Assembly (NCBI RefSeq): GCF_028767185.1
Contig: NZ_JARACK010000007.1
Span: 62,001-126,000 of the forward strand
Direction of reading: 5' to 3'
DNA: 64,000 nt
Source of the DNA: Mangrovimonas aestuarii
Lineage (GTDB): Bacteria; Bacteroidota; Bacteroidia; Flavobacteriales; Flavobacteriaceae
Numbering within the stretch: position 1 is the stretch's first letter; every line of letters starts with the position of its first letter. Of the stretch, positions 1-9,800 are shown piece after piece. Made by a program: the position numbers and the translations under genes. The notes beneath the pieces are model-generated. The model saw only the letters and a list, made by a program, of their open reading frames with translations. It ran no database searches and was not told where the DNA came from.

Positions 1-218
1 TCAAAAGAAACGCGCATAATATTTTCTGTCCGCTCTATAACAACTCCATCGGGCTTACCGTATTCTGTAAAGTGCTTTATGGTCACCAATTCATCATTAT
101 AATCCTTTACATAACCCGACCAAAACTCGTTGTCTTCATCCTTATACAACCACAGGCAAATAATCTCTTTATTTTTCTTTGATCGTTCTAGTATCTCAAA
201 AATAAGTCCTTCACTCAT
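1..218 (-). CDS. hypothetical protein, 3' end outside window
   Basis: An open reading frame starts at an ATG at 218 (MSEGLIFEILERSKK...) and runs off the left edge, giving about 72 visible residues. The visible part is soluble and charged, rich in Lys, Glu and Asp, with no signal peptide or membrane segment. I do not recognise the family. It is divergent from the membrane protein gene at 405, so the 186 bp between them should hold both promoters. Codon use looks like its neighbours. It is probably a real gene, but its function cannot be given. Confidence 0.55.
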   Translation of the reverse strand, partial: MSEGLIFEILERSKKNKEIICLWLYKDEDNEFWSGYVKDYNDELVTIKHFTEYGKPDGVVIERTENIMRVSF

Positions 219-404
219 ATAGCTTCAAATTGTGGGCTTTGAATCTCAAGTTAGAATTTTTCCGTTAAAGTAGCAACATCTAATATACTTATGGCTGTAT
301 TTAAATTTAAAAATAACGAACGTAAAGAGTAAATTCATTTTATATTCTGCAATATTTTCTTCTAAAAGTGAGTATATTTCTACTTATAAATCAGCGTTTA
401 ACAA

Positions 405-1742
405 ATGAGCGAACACTACAACAGCCCTTCATTTAAATCTTGGCTAGACCGTTTGCAACAGGAAAGTTGGCAATTGGAATTGATAATTTCTGGGTTCGCT
501 ATTTATGGATTGGCTGTTGCTTACCCTTCTATGGAGGCTGCTGTTCAATCGGCTGGTAATGCACAGCATCTCTACAATTACTTTCTGTCGTTTATTGCAT
601 TGCTTGCCTGCTCCATATTATTGTTCAACTTAATTTTGCATGTTATTCTCCGTGGTATATGGATTGGAGCATTGGGATTGCGCTATGTATTTGGCGACAT
701 CAAGTTTGAAAAACTAAATTACAGTGAACAATTCACAAGTTTCCTAAAAAAAAGAATCGTATCCTTTGATCGATATATTGCTAAACTTGAAGACTATTGC
801 AGTATTCTTTTTGCCATTTCCTTTTTGCTTATTTTTTATGTCCTGTCGTGTATGCTCCTGGCGGCAGTACTTATTTTTATTTTAACCGAGCTCATAAAAA
901 ATGAACGTATTCCAGAATGGATAAGCAACTATATTGGCACCCCTCTTTTCTTGCTTATACTTATTGGAAGCCTTTTAACTTTTATAGACTTTATCACCTT
1001 AGGACTTTTAAAAAAGAATAAGTATACCTCTAAAATATACTTTCCTATTTATAGAGTTTTAGGCTTGTTTACCCTGTCATTTCTCTATCGCCCTTTAGTC
1101 TACAACCTTCAGGACAATCCCTTCGGAAAGCGTATTAGCTTTTTACTGATGCCGGTATATGGTATTATTCTTTTCGTGACTTCGGTTGAATACCAAGACT
1201 CCAATTATTTGCTTACAAGCAAAAACCAACCTTCAACAACCACTTATGCCAACAGCCGAAATTACGATGATCTGCTTCACGAAAATGACGAATTTGTTCG
1301 TGTTGCATCCATTCCATCAAAAGTCATTAGAACGCCCTATTTAAAATTGTTTATAATTCACACAGAAACTATAGAAAATCAAATTTTCGATTTCAATAAA
1401 ACATTAAAACCTAAAAAAGATCTACGCGGACTAAAGAGCTCATTTATTATTGACACTAACAACAACAACCCCAAACTGTACGACATTAGAGATAGCCTGG
1501 CCACAAAATATCTTAGGACATTTAATAAAATGCGACAGGTGTATATCGATTCTGTGTCGTATTCAAGTGATTTTATTATTTCAGCAAACGCTAAATCTCA
1601 AATTGGATTTGAATCCTATATAAAATTAAATGGCTTAAAAGAAGGCAAACATACTATAACGGTTAAAAGAAACGTCATAAAAAACAAAGATACCATCACC
1701 AAAACCGATGTGATGATCCCTTTTTGGTATTTTAGAGAATAA
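405..1742 (+). CDS. multi-pass membrane protein of unknown function
   Basis: A 445-residue protein starting at an ATG. The N-terminal 260 residues carry about six hydrophobic segments (roughly 25-45, 58-82, 130-162, 175-198, 212-228 and 242-262). The last 180 residues look soluble and charged, rich in Asn, Lys and Asp, with beta-strand-like stretches. There is no signal peptide cleavage site and no motif I recognise. It ends 15 bp before the convergent anti-sigma-like gene, with no strong terminator between them. The layout, a membrane anchor plus a C-terminal domain, would fit a sensory or envelope protein, but this is only inference. Confidence 0.8.
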   Translation: MSEHYNSPSFKSWLDRLQQESWQLELIISGFAIYGLAVAYPSMEAAVQSAGNAQHLYNYFLSFIALLACSILLFNLILHVILRGIWIGALGLRYVFGDIKFEKLNYSEQFTSFLKKRIVSFDRYIAKLEDYCSILFAISFLLIFYVLSCMLLAAVLIFILTELIKNERIPEWISNYIGTPLFLLILIGSLLTFIDFITLGLLKKNKYTSKIYFPIYRVLGLFTLSFLYRPLVYNLQDNPFGKRISFLLMPVYGIILFVTSVEYQDSNYLLTSKNQPSTTTYANSRNYDDLLHENDEFVRVASIPSKVIRTPYLKLFIIHTETIENQIFDFNKTLKPKKDLRGLKSSFIIDTNNNNPKLYDIRDSLATKYLRTFNKMRQVYIDSVSYSSDFIISANAKSQIGFESYIKLNGLKEGKHTITVKRNVIKNKDTITKTDVMIPFWYFRE

Positions 1743-1757
1743 TTGCCTTTTAAAATG

Positions 1758-2153
1758 CTATTGTTCCAATTGCTTATTGTAATGTTCTTTAATAAAATAC
1801 AACTGTACCAACAACAATATTGATGCTAAGCCAACAGCATAAACTGTAGTTTTGGAAAAAGACACATTACTGAACAACCAACTAAAATCTGGTAAACTAA
1901 AATTCAATTCATCAAATATTCCCGTTTCGGGTTCTGCAAAAAAGCCCAAGTAAACAAACACCGAAAAACATGCTACAAGAATAACACCCCAAATTTTTCT
2001 GGAAATCAATGGTGCATAGACAACATACCCCTTAACAGCTTCCTGCTCCAACCTAGCCATAACATTCATGGTAAACTGTTCTGGAGCTGCCTCCAATCCA
2101 CTTTCCTTTACAAGCTTCTTTATTGTAACATTATGTGATTCATTATTTTTCAT
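1758..2153 (-). CDS. putative anti-sigma factor / small membrane protein
   Basis: A 131-residue protein translated directly after the ECF sigma gene, overlapping it by 11 nt. A longer frame would begin at a TTG at 2162, but the ATG at 2153 (MKNNES...) is the likely start. The N-terminal 55 residues are soluble and include an EQFTMNVMARLEQE helix. Two hydrophobic segments follow (about 54-72 and 100-118 of this form). Overlap with the sigma gene and a short cytoplasmic N-terminus before the membrane segments is the usual arrangement of a membrane-bound anti-sigma factor. No zinc HxxxCxxC anti-sigma motif is visible, so the role rests on context. Confidence 0.6.
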   Translation of the reverse strand: MKNNESHNVTIKKLVKESGLEAAPEQFTMNVMARLEQEAVKGYVVYAPLISRKIWGVILVACFSVFVYLGFFAEPETGIFDELNFSLPDFSWLFSNVSFSKTTVYAVGLASILLLVQLYFIKEHYNKQLEQ

Positions 2154-2718
2154 AGCCTTCAATCATTATAGGTTCCAAATTGTTCTTCATTATCTCTGCC
2201 AGTTTCTTTCTGCTTCTGTGGAGCTTTACCTTTACATGATTTTCTTTCATCCCTGTAATTTTTGAAATTTCCTTGAGCGACTGTTCTTCATAATAAAACA
2301 AGGTAATCAAAACAGCATCTTCTCCCGGCAATTGGTTAATGCAACTCTTAACGGCTTCTGCTCTTTCGGTCGTTTCAAGCAATGAATTATCTGTTGTCTT
2401 GAGGGTATTGTAATGATTAGCATCAATAGACACATCTGCATAGTGTTTTTTTAGTTTTTTTATCCTATCCAAACTACTGTTATAAGCCACCCTGTACACA
2501 AAGGTAGAAAACTTAGACTCCCCTTTAAATTTCCCCAAAGACCTGTACAACTTTATAAAAGTATCTTGTGCTACCTCTTCGGCTTCTTCCCTGTTTTTCA
2601 ACATGCGCAAAGCCAGAGTAAACACCAGGTCTTTGTATCGATTTACAATCGTAGCAAAGGCCTGCATATTCCCTGCCAGTACCTCATTAATATAATGTTG
2701 GTCGTCTTTGATGGTCAT
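2143..2718 (-). CDS. RNA polymerase ECF sigma factor (sigma-70 family)
   Basis: A 191-residue protein with the standard ECF two-domain layout. Region 2 covers about residues 20-90 (FATIVNRYKDLVFTLALRML, then EEAEEVAQDTFIKLYRSLGKF). Region 4 covers about 125-180, with an LPGEDAVLITLFYYEEQSLKEI helix-turn-helix and the KVKLHRSRKKL recognition helix. It binds core RNA polymerase and redirects it to a small regulon. The downstream overlapping gene is a likely anti-sigma partner. An ECF-like promoter (TTGTAACC-N16-CGTC) ends only about 11 bp before the ATG, which suggests autoregulation and a nearly leaderless mRNA. The divergent DUF6249 gene carries the same promoter. Confidence 0.95.
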   Translation of the reverse strand: MTIKDDQHYINEVLAGNMQAFATIVNRYKDLVFTLALRMLKNREEAEEVAQDTFIKLYRSLGKFKGESKFSTFVYRVAYNSSLDRIKKLKKHYADVSIDANHYNTLKTTDNSLLETTERAEAVKSCINQLPGEDAVLITLFYYEEQSLKEISKITGMKENHVKVKLHRSRKKLAEIMKNNLEPIMIEGYEK

Positions 2719-2728
2719 TGTTTCTTTT

Positions 2729-2756
2729 GACGACCTTACTTCTACTTTGGTTACAA
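2729..2756 (-). promoter_or_regulatory. ECF-type promoter of the sigma factor gene
   Basis: On the minus strand TTGTAACC (2756-2749) is followed by exactly 16 nt and CGTC (2732-2729). This matches the general ECF form of an AAC-containing -35 element and a CGTC -10 element. It lies just upstream of the ECF sigma ATG at 2718, so the mRNA leader would be only a few bases. The assignment is by pattern; no expression data are available. Confidence 0.55.
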
Positions 2757-2778
2757 CCTATTGTAAAAAAACATTTTT

Positions 2779-2806
2779 TTGTAACCTAATTAAAACCTTG
2801 GACGTC
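2779..2806 (+). promoter_or_regulatory. ECF-type promoter of the DUF6249 gene
   Basis: TTGTAACC (2779-2786), 16 nt, CGTC (2803-2806), the same sequence and spacing as the divergent promoter on the other strand. It points to the gene at 2850, leaving a leader of about 35-40 nt. Together they predict that the sigma factor controls both its own operon and this neighbour. Confidence 0.55.
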
Positions 2807-2849
2807 TTAACTGATAAACACATTAAATTTAACTAATAATAAAAATGTT

Positions 2850-3200
2850 ATGAATGCTTCAGAAGTAATTATTCCTGTTAGTTTTTTACTTGCTACTTTC
2901 GGTGTGGTTTATCTTTATTTATCCACCAGAAACAAGGAACGCTTGGCTCTTATTGAAAAAGGAGCCGACGCCAGTATTTTTATGAAGGGTAAAAAACATG
3001 CTGCCCCCATTTGGAAAGTCATTATTTTAAATCTGGCTTTATTGTTAATGTCTGTTGGAATTGGCATTTTTATAGCCTCTATGCTACATTACAATTTAGG
3101 AATACATGAAGATGTAGCTTATCCGGGAACTATTTTCCTTATGGCCGGTATTGGACTTTATGTTGGTTTTACCCAGACTAAGAAATTAGATAAGGAGTAA
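2850..3200 (+). CDS. DUF6249-family small membrane protein
   Basis: A 116-residue protein with three hydrophobic segments (about 5-24, 56-80 and 92-110). The short loop after the first segment (STRNKERLALIEKGAD) is characteristic of the Bacteroidota DUF6249 group. The biochemical role is unknown. These genes commonly sit beside ECF sigma genes, as here, and the shared divergent promoter pair suggests it is a target of that sigma factor, possibly part of an envelope response. No catalytic residues are visible. About 340 bp without a gene follow; the only structure I see there is the palindromic repeat at 3214-3260. Confidence 0.8.
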   Translation: MNASEVIIPVSFLLATFGVVYLYLSTRNKERLALIEKGADASIFMKGKKHAAPIWKVIILNLALLLMSVGIGIFIASMLHYNLGIHEDVAYPGTIFLMAGIGLYVGFTQTKKLDKE

Positions 3201-3213
3201 GCCCATTTAATTA

Positions 3214-3260
3214 AACCTAAACTACACCCCTTCCCTTTTTGGGGAAGGCTGCTGTAGGTT
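3214..3260. repeat. REP-like palindromic intergenic element
   Basis: Nested inverted repeats: AACCTA (3214-3219) pairs with TAGGTT (3255-3260), and CCTTCCC (3229-3235) pairs with GGGAAGG across a TTTTT loop. This resembles the CCCTTCCC/GGGGAAGG palindromes scattered between genes in flavobacteria. It could also act as a hairpin terminator for the preceding gene, but no T tract follows the second arm. Confidence 0.4.
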
Positions 3261-3541
3261 GGTAAGAGCACATCTGTGGCACGATTATCCCTTCTTCACT
3301 TGTAAACGGATATGATGTCATGCCTAACAGCTTTAAACCACATCAACTTGTTACATCAAAACAATATAACCGCTCTCTATCACCTCATTTGCCATAGCTA
3401 CGGCTCCATTATTGCGGATAAAACCTCCAAATTTCCACAATCAACTTAAAGTCACTTTCAAGGTAACTCGAAATTAATTGTCTCTACACATTACCCATTA
3501 TTTCCTTATCTTTAAGCCATATCCCCTGTAAAAACCTATTG

Positions 3542-4522
3542 ATGAAACCATTTGTATATATACTTACCTTTTTTTTTAGTGCCGCTAGCTTTGCACAAAC
3601 CACCATATTAAACACTAGTAACCAAGAACCAGTATCGTACGCTACCATTGCTTTTGGTAATGGGCAAGGCATTTTCGCAGATGATGAAGGTATTTTCATA
3701 TTCACAAAAGAAATGTACAGTGATGTTGACACCCTTTTAATTACTGCCCTAGGCTTTAAAGACCAAAAGATACCCACTGCCAATCTTCCCAAAACAATTT
3801 ATATGGAAGAAGAGTTGAGCAAATTGGAGGAAGTGATAGTAGAAGCCCCTAGCAACAAAAAATACAAAACGGAAAAAATAAAAAACGAGACTCACGACGA
3901 CTATTTTAAATGCTGGTTACCAACAATTGAATCGGAGATTGCCGTGTATTTTCCTAATGAAAATGATAAAGTCAAGAAGCTGGCTGTAGTAAACTTTCCA
4001 ATTAAAACTGAAGCCTCCGATTGGAAAAAACGCAACAGATCACGAGCTGAAAAACGTCCCTTTTCTACTCTGTTTCGAGTACAGTTTTACGAAAACAACA
4101 ATGGATTCCCTGGTGATGCACTCAGCTATCAAGAAATTACCTTTAGAGTAACAGAGGAGAATGAAAAAGTTTTTGACTTGGATGTAAACAAATACAATAT
4201 TTATATGCCTGATAACGGCTTGTTCATTTCAATTCAAGTGCTTGGATACACTGACGATAACGGAAAACTTTTACCCAACAAAAAGTACAAGGAAATTAAG
4301 GGCAGAGATGGAGAAATTGTTAGAATACCCACCAACTTCCGTCCGCTTTTGCCATTTACTGATAAACTCTCTGGAACAAGAACTTTTGTAAAGCGTATTT
4401 TTATTGATAATAACCAATGGAATCGCTTTGAAAAGAAAAGCATCTACAAATCCAGTTTGTTGGACAATGGAGTTAACAACTACGGAATGGGCATTGAAAT
4501 GAAAATATTCAAAAATGAGTAA
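3542..4522 (+). CDS. secreted CarboxypepD_reg-like domain protein
   Basis: A 326-residue protein. The open frame extends to a TTG at 3539, but the ATG at 3542 starts a clean signal peptide (KPFVYILTFFFSAASFAQ). Residues 20-90 look like the CarboxypepD_reg-like Ig fold found at the N-terminus of many Bacteroidota surface proteins (EPVSYATIAF, GIFADDEGIFIF, then a LLITALGFKDQKI strand). The remaining 230 residues are mixed alpha/beta with no recognised enzyme motif. No C-terminal sorting domain is evident, so the product may be periplasmic or outer-membrane associated. The stop overlaps the next gene by 8 nt, which suggests translational coupling. Confidence 0.75.
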   Translation: MKPFVYILTFFFSAASFAQTTILNTSNQEPVSYATIAFGNGQGIFADDEGIFIFTKEMYSDVDTLLITALGFKDQKIPTANLPKTIYMEEELSKLEEVIVEAPSNKKYKTEKIKNETHDDYFKCWLPTIESEIAVYFPNENDKVKKLAVVNFPIKTEASDWKKRNRSRAEKRPFSTLFRVQFYENNNGFPGDALSYQEITFRVTEENEKVFDLDVNKYNIYMPDNGLFISIQVLGYTDDNGKLLPNKKYKEIKGRDGEIVRIPTNFRPLLPFTDKLSGTRTFVKRIFIDNNQWNRFEKKSIYKSSLLDNGVNNYGMGIEMKIFKNE

Positions 4523-4868
4523 TCCATGGCATCTATATGTCATGGGTGGTCTTTACGTTATAGCTGGAATTATGCATTTTGTAAAACCCACAATATACTT
4601 ACGAATTATGCCCCGTTATTTACCATATCATAAAGAGTTGGTTTTCATTAGCGGAGGAATTGAAATCGTTTTAGGAATCTCTATTTGTATTCCATTCCTT
4701 AAAACCTTTGCTGTATATGGTTTAATAACAATGCTATTGATTTTTTTACTAGTACATTTTTATATGATTTCTAATGAAAAAGCCGGAGCAGGCATTCCCA
4801 AATGGATATTAGTTCTCAGAATACCTCTTCAGTTTATACTAGTTTATTGGGCTTGGTCTTATATATGA
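4515..4868 (+). CDS. DoxX-like family membrane protein
   Basis: A 117-residue integral membrane protein with four hydrophobic helices (about 8-25, 42-60, 64-86 and 98-115). The AGIMHFVKPTIYLRIMPRYLPYHKE start and the SGGIEIVLGISI second helix are typical of DoxX-like/MauE-like small membrane proteins. The biochemical role in this subfamily is not settled. Its ATG overlaps the stop of the upstream secreted protein gene (8 nt), and it ends 1 bp before the convergent dipeptidase gene. Confidence 0.8.
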   Translation: MSNPWHLYVMGGLYVIAGIMHFVKPTIYLRIMPRYLPYHKELVFISGGIEIVLGISICIPFLKTFAVYGLITMLLIFLLVHFYMISNEKAGAGIPKWILVLRIPLQFILVYWAWSYI

Positions 4869-4869
4869 G

Positions 4870-5535
4870 TTATGGGACAATAAAATCAAAGTAGGTATCT
4901 GTAAAGGGTTCATTCTTTAGCGTAAAATGCCACCACTCTCTTGGATAATTTTTAAAACCGTGTTTCAACATTACACTTTGAAGCAACTGTCTGTTTTTCT
5001 GCTGCCCCTCTGTGATTCCTTTATAATTTACCCACGAAACAGGATCGAACATATCGTAAGTACTTCCCATATCTAATGGTTCTTCTGTTTTTAAATCAAT
5101 AAGAGTAACGTCTAATGTACTACCTCGGCTATGCCCAGATCGTTCTGCGATGTATTCTTCTGCAAATAAATCCTTTTTATCAACATTAGGGTAATATACT
5201 TGCTTGTTTATGGTGTCGTTTAGCTGCTTGGCCCATTTCACAAAATCATCGACAGCACGTTGTGGCCTGTAAGCATCGTAAATTAAAAGCCCTAAACCTT
5301 GCGCTTTAAGTTCTTCCTGCACCTTATTCAATGCTTCTGCCGTCGCTTTTGTTACAACAGCTTTTCTTGCTAACTCATACCCCTTAACTAGCCGACCAGT
5401 AAAGTTCTCAGCTGTAGAATATTTTAACTCTGTTTTCACTCCAGAAACATGATCATCAACATAAACAAACCCATCTGGTAATTGAGCGGAGACTTTTAAA
5501 GCAAAACACAGCAAGAATAACTGTAGTAATTTCAT
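4870..5535 (-). CDS. D-alanyl-D-alanine dipeptidase (VanX/DdpX family, M15D)
   Basis: A 221-residue secreted protein with an N-terminal signal peptide (MKLLQLFLLCFALKVSA). Zinc-peptidase motifs of family M15D are visible: SGHSRGSTLDVTL supplies the His and Asp zinc ligands, and EWWHFTL supplies the catalytic Glu and third ligand. YDAYRP carries the conserved Arg. The enzyme cleaves D-Ala-D-Ala dipeptide in the periplasm. No VanH, VanA or regulator genes are nearby, so a role in peptidoglycan peptide turnover is more likely than glycopeptide resistance. Single-gene unit, convergent with the DoxX-like gene. Confidence 0.9.
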   Translation of the reverse strand: MKLLQLFLLCFALKVSAQLPDGFVYVDDHVSGVKTELKYSTAENFTGRLVKGYELARKAVVTKATAEALNKVQEELKAQGLGLLIYDAYRPQRAVDDFVKWAKQLNDTINKQVYYPNVDKKDLFAEEYIAERSGHSRGSTLDVTLIDLKTEEPLDMGSTYDMFDPVSWVNYKGITEGQQKNRQLLQSVMLKHGFKNYPREWWHFTLKNEPFTDTYFDFIVP

Positions 5536-5757
5536 AAACCAAGTTTGTCTACTAAGGTAAAATAATTACCCGCTAAAATCGAGTCTCCTGCTAATTTGTA
5601 AGATAATTTGAGTGGTCAACACACTTATTTTACGTTCATCTTAATTCCAATACGTTAAGACATTTTATTTGTAAAATTCTGAAAATCAACCTATTTTTAG
5701 TAAGAACTCATAATCTCCTTTTTGGCTAAAACGATACGAGTTTTAAACACCTTCTGT

Positions 5758-6819
5758 ATGAACCCTAAACTTATTTCTAAAAAGAAACCGGCTTTTCCTG
5801 TTGGCCCCAAGTTATCGGCCTACCTTACCCGTTATGGACGAAACATTAAGATTCCTATTTTTTATGAGGACTTGTTACGGTTCCAGGGAGCAGTAGAAAT
5901 TCATGACAATAATGGAAAAGATACGTTATGGGTACAAACCTATTACACACAAACTGAGCAGGAAGAAATTGAAATGAGCCTAAAACGCATGTACACCATT
6001 TTACATGCTGATGGAAGTGACTCCATTTTACCATACCTAACCATAGACAGCATAGATTATTGCACTTTTGGAAACACAAAACCCTTTCGAGTAAAAGTTA
6101 GGAACATACTAAATGACAACTATATATTTCTTTACATAAAAAAGGCAGATGCTTCCAGGATTTATGGTCTGGAACTCGAACATCTACTCTCACCCAACCA
6201 CATTAACTTTTTAGTCCACAAAGACTCTTTAATCGAAGAACACATTTCTGGAATTCCAGGAGACGTTTTTATTGAAGAGCACTTACAGTATTGTACAGAT
6301 CAGGATAAACGCGCATTGGCCAAAGAGTTTGTTAAATTCAATGAACGTTGTTTTATACGTCTTTTGGCCGATATGCGCTCTTATAATTATGTTGTTGTAC
6401 TCACCCACGATTTTGATAGGATCCAGTACCGTATTCGAGCTGTAGATTTTGATCAACAAAGCTATGAAGGCAATCCCAAGGTTTACAAACCACAGTTCCT
6501 AAAAGAGAATAACGCCCTTGTAGAGATGACTACAAAACTATTAGCTCCAGAATCCATAGAACAGTATAAAAACGAAGAACGCTCCCTATTGGCAAAAAGA
6601 GCAACTAGTGAATCCCGACGATTGAACAATTTGATTAACTGTATGTGCTCTGATGAATTATCTACACCTGAAAAAACAGATCAACTTCGACAAGAACTCT
6701 ACAGGCTTACCAAAGACATCAACTTTAAGAAATCGTCGAATATGGGCTACCTTTTAAAAAGCGCATTAGATTTTGTTATTAGAAACTATAAAAACGTAAA
6801 TCCTTATATCATTAAATAA
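5758..6819 (+). CDS. conserved hypothetical protein upstream of pyruvate carboxylase
   Basis: A 353-residue soluble protein from the ATG at 5758 (MNPKLISKKK...). The frame stays open to a TTG at 5722, which would add 12 residues. I recognise no domain. There are no signal peptide, membrane segments or cysteine clusters. The centre is rich in Asp, Tyr and Ile, and the C-terminal third is helical and charged. The stop lies 9 bp before the ATG of pyc, so the two are very likely co-transcribed and perhaps linked in control of carboxylation. Composition is like its neighbours. Confidence 0.75.
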   Translation: MNPKLISKKKPAFPVGPKLSAYLTRYGRNIKIPIFYEDLLRFQGAVEIHDNNGKDTLWVQTYYTQTEQEEIEMSLKRMYTILHADGSDSILPYLTIDSIDYCTFGNTKPFRVKVRNILNDNYIFLYIKKADASRIYGLELEHLLSPNHINFLVHKDSLIEEHISGIPGDVFIEEHLQYCTDQDKRALAKEFVKFNERCFIRLLADMRSYNYVVVLTHDFDRIQYRIRAVDFDQQSYEGNPKVYKPQFLKENNALVEMTTKLLAPESIEQYKNEERSLLAKRATSESRRLNNLINCMCSDELSTPEKTDQLRQELYRLTKDINFKKSSNMGYLLKSALDFVIRNYKNVNPYIIK

Positions 6820-6828
6820 CCAACCTCC

Positions 6829-9800
6829 ATGAAAATTAAAAAAGTACTTGTAGCAAACCGAGGAGAAATCGCTATTCGGGTGTTTAGAGCCTGTACCGAG
6901 ATAAACCTTAAAACCGTTGCTATTTACACCTACGAAGACCGATATTCCCAACACCGGTACAAAGCCGATGAATCTTATTTAATAGGAGATGAAACCGAGC
7001 CATTAAAACCTTACCTCGACATTGAAGGGATTATTCATCTAGCTAAATCTAAAAATGTCGATGCCATTCATCCAGGTTATGGTTTTTTAGCTGAAAACTC
7101 TGAATTTGCCAGAAGATGTGCCGAAAACAATATCATATTTATTGGTCCCGATCCAGATATTATGGATGCACTAGGGGATAAAATTGCAGCAAAAAAAATA
7201 GCTCAAAAGAACAATGTTCCTATTATTGAAAGCAGCACCAAAAAGTTATCATCCATCAAAATAGCACTATCCGAAGCCGAAAAAATAGGCTTCCCTGTTA
7301 TGCTTAAAGCTGCTGCCGGAGGTGGTGGTCGTGGCATGCGTCTTATCCTGTCTCAAGAAGATATGGAATCTAACTTTAACAGTGCCAGAAATGAAGCTTT
7401 AAATGCTTTTGGTGATGATACCGTTTTTCTTGAAAAATATATTGATGACCCAAAACATCTGGAGGTTCAAATTGTGGCCGACAAACACGGAAACATTATG
7501 CATTTGTATGAACGTGATTGTTCTGTACAGCGCCGCCACCAAAAAGTTGTGGAAGTAGCCCCTTCGTTTAATGTCTCTGAAGAGGTTAAACAACATTTAT
7601 ATCGCTATGCTCTAGCTATTGCCAAAGCAGTTAAATACAATAACATTGGTACGGTTGAATTTTTAGTGGACAAAAGTGACAATGTGTTTTTTATTGAGGT
7701 AAACCCTAGAATACAAGTAGAACATACTGTAACCGAAATGGTAACAGGAATAGACTTGGTTAAAACCCAAATATTTGTTGCCGCAGGATACAAACTCAGC
7801 GACAGACAGATAAAAATGTATGATCAGGAATCCTTAAAACCTCATGGATTTGCTCTGCAATGCCGTATTACTACCGAAGACCCAGAAAACGACTTTACTC
7901 CTGATTATGGCACCATTACCACTTACCGCAGTGCTTCCGGGATGGGAATTCGTTTGGATGCAGGGAGTATCTATCAAGCTTATAGTGTAAGTCCTTTTTT
8001 CGATTCCATGTTGGTTAAGGTTTCTGCTCAAGCCAGAACCCTTGATGGTGCCGTTAGGAAAATGGTTAGAGCCCTTAAGGAATTTCGAATTAGAGGAGTT
8101 AAAACCAACATCCATTTTCTGCAAAACGTTATTCAGCACAAAACATTCAAGGAAGGGCAAGCCACAGTTAATTTTATAAAAGATACTCCTTCTCTTTTCA
8201 AAATAAAACTACCGCAAGATCGTGCTTCAAAAGTCACAAAATATCTAGCAGAGATAATCGTTAACGGGAACCCCGATGTAAAACGTTTCGATCCAAATAA
8301 AACCTTTAGAACCCCTAAAATTCCTTCATTTAATCCAAGTGAACCATTTCCTGAGGGAACCAAGGATATGCTCAATAAATTGGGGGCTGAGAAATTCTGC
8401 GAATGGCTAAAGAATGAAAAAAAGATTCATTATTGCGATACTACCATGCGCGATGCTCATCAATCACTTTTGGCAACACGTATGCGTACTTTCGATATGC
8501 TAAAAGTAGCCGAGAGCTTTGCAAAAAACCACCCCAACACATTTAGTTTGGAAGTATGGGGAGGTGCTACTTTTGATGTTTGCCTTCGCTTTCTTCACGA
8601 AAGTCCTTGGACCCGCTTGAGGGAACTGCGTAAGGCAATCCCAAATATTTTATTCCAGATGCTTTTACGTGGATCGAATGGTGTTGGCTACAAAGCCTAT
8701 CCGGATAATCTCATAGAGAAATTCGTCGAAAAGTCTTGGGAAAATGGCATCGACCTTTTTAGAATATTCGATTCCCTTAATTGGGTAAAGGCTATGGAAC
8801 CGAGTATAAAATATGTTAGAAACACTGGTGGGATTGCCGAAGCAGCCATTAGCTATACAGGCGATTTTACAGACCCAAAACAAAAAAAATACAATCTTAA
8901 ATACTACAAACAACTAGCTAAAGACCTTGAAAATGCCGGTGCGCATATGATTGCCATAAAAGATATGGCTGGTTTGTTAAAACCCTATGCTGCTACAGAA
9001 TTGGTTACCGAGTTAAAGAGCACGGTTTCATTACCTATTCATTTGCATACACACGACACCTCTTCAATCCAGGCAGCTACCTATCTCAAAGCTATAGAAG
9101 CTGGTGTTGATGTCATTGATGTTGCTTTGGGAGGGTTATCTGGACTAACATCACAGCCTAATTTTAACAGTGTTGTGGAAATGATGAAACGACATGAACG
9201 TGCCCATGATTTTGACATCGATACTCTCAACAAATTTTCCAATTATTGGGAAGACACTCGTGAAATGTATTATCCCTTTGAATCTGGATTAAAAGCAGGT
9301 ACAGCAGAAGTTTTTCAGCACGAAATACCCGGTGGGCAATATTCAAATTTGCGACCTCAAGCTGAAGCTTTAGGATTGGGTAACCGTTTTGACGAAGTTA
9401 AATCAATGTACACTAAAGTCAATCAAATGTTGGGCGACTTAGTAAAAGTTACACCAAGCTCAAAAGTAGTAGGAGACATGGCCATTTTTATGGTAACCAA
9501 TAATCTTACCCCTGAAAAGGTAATGGAAACAGGCAATGAAATTTCATTCCCAGACTCGCTTATCAACTTTTTTAAAGGCGACTTAGGGCAGCCTGTTGGA
9601 GGCTTTCCAAAAGATCTTCAAAAATTGGTACTGAAAAACATTAAACCCTATACCGAACGACCAAACGCTCATTTGGAACCCATAGACTTCCCCAATGAAT
9701 ATGAAGCCTTTAAAAAGAAATTTCAAAAAGGGTTTACACGAGCTATAGAAATAGAGGATTTTTTATCGTATTGCCTGTATCCCAAAGTTTTTGAAGATGC

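Noticed and set aside
291-332. A 13-codon ORF (MAVFKFKNNERKE) upstream of the membrane protein gene
   Set aside because: Too short and without other support; probably chance in an AT-rich leader.
4870-5535. VanX-like gene as glycopeptide resistance
   Set aside because: No vanH, vanA or vanRS-like genes are nearby; the dipeptidase is more likely used in wall peptide turnover.
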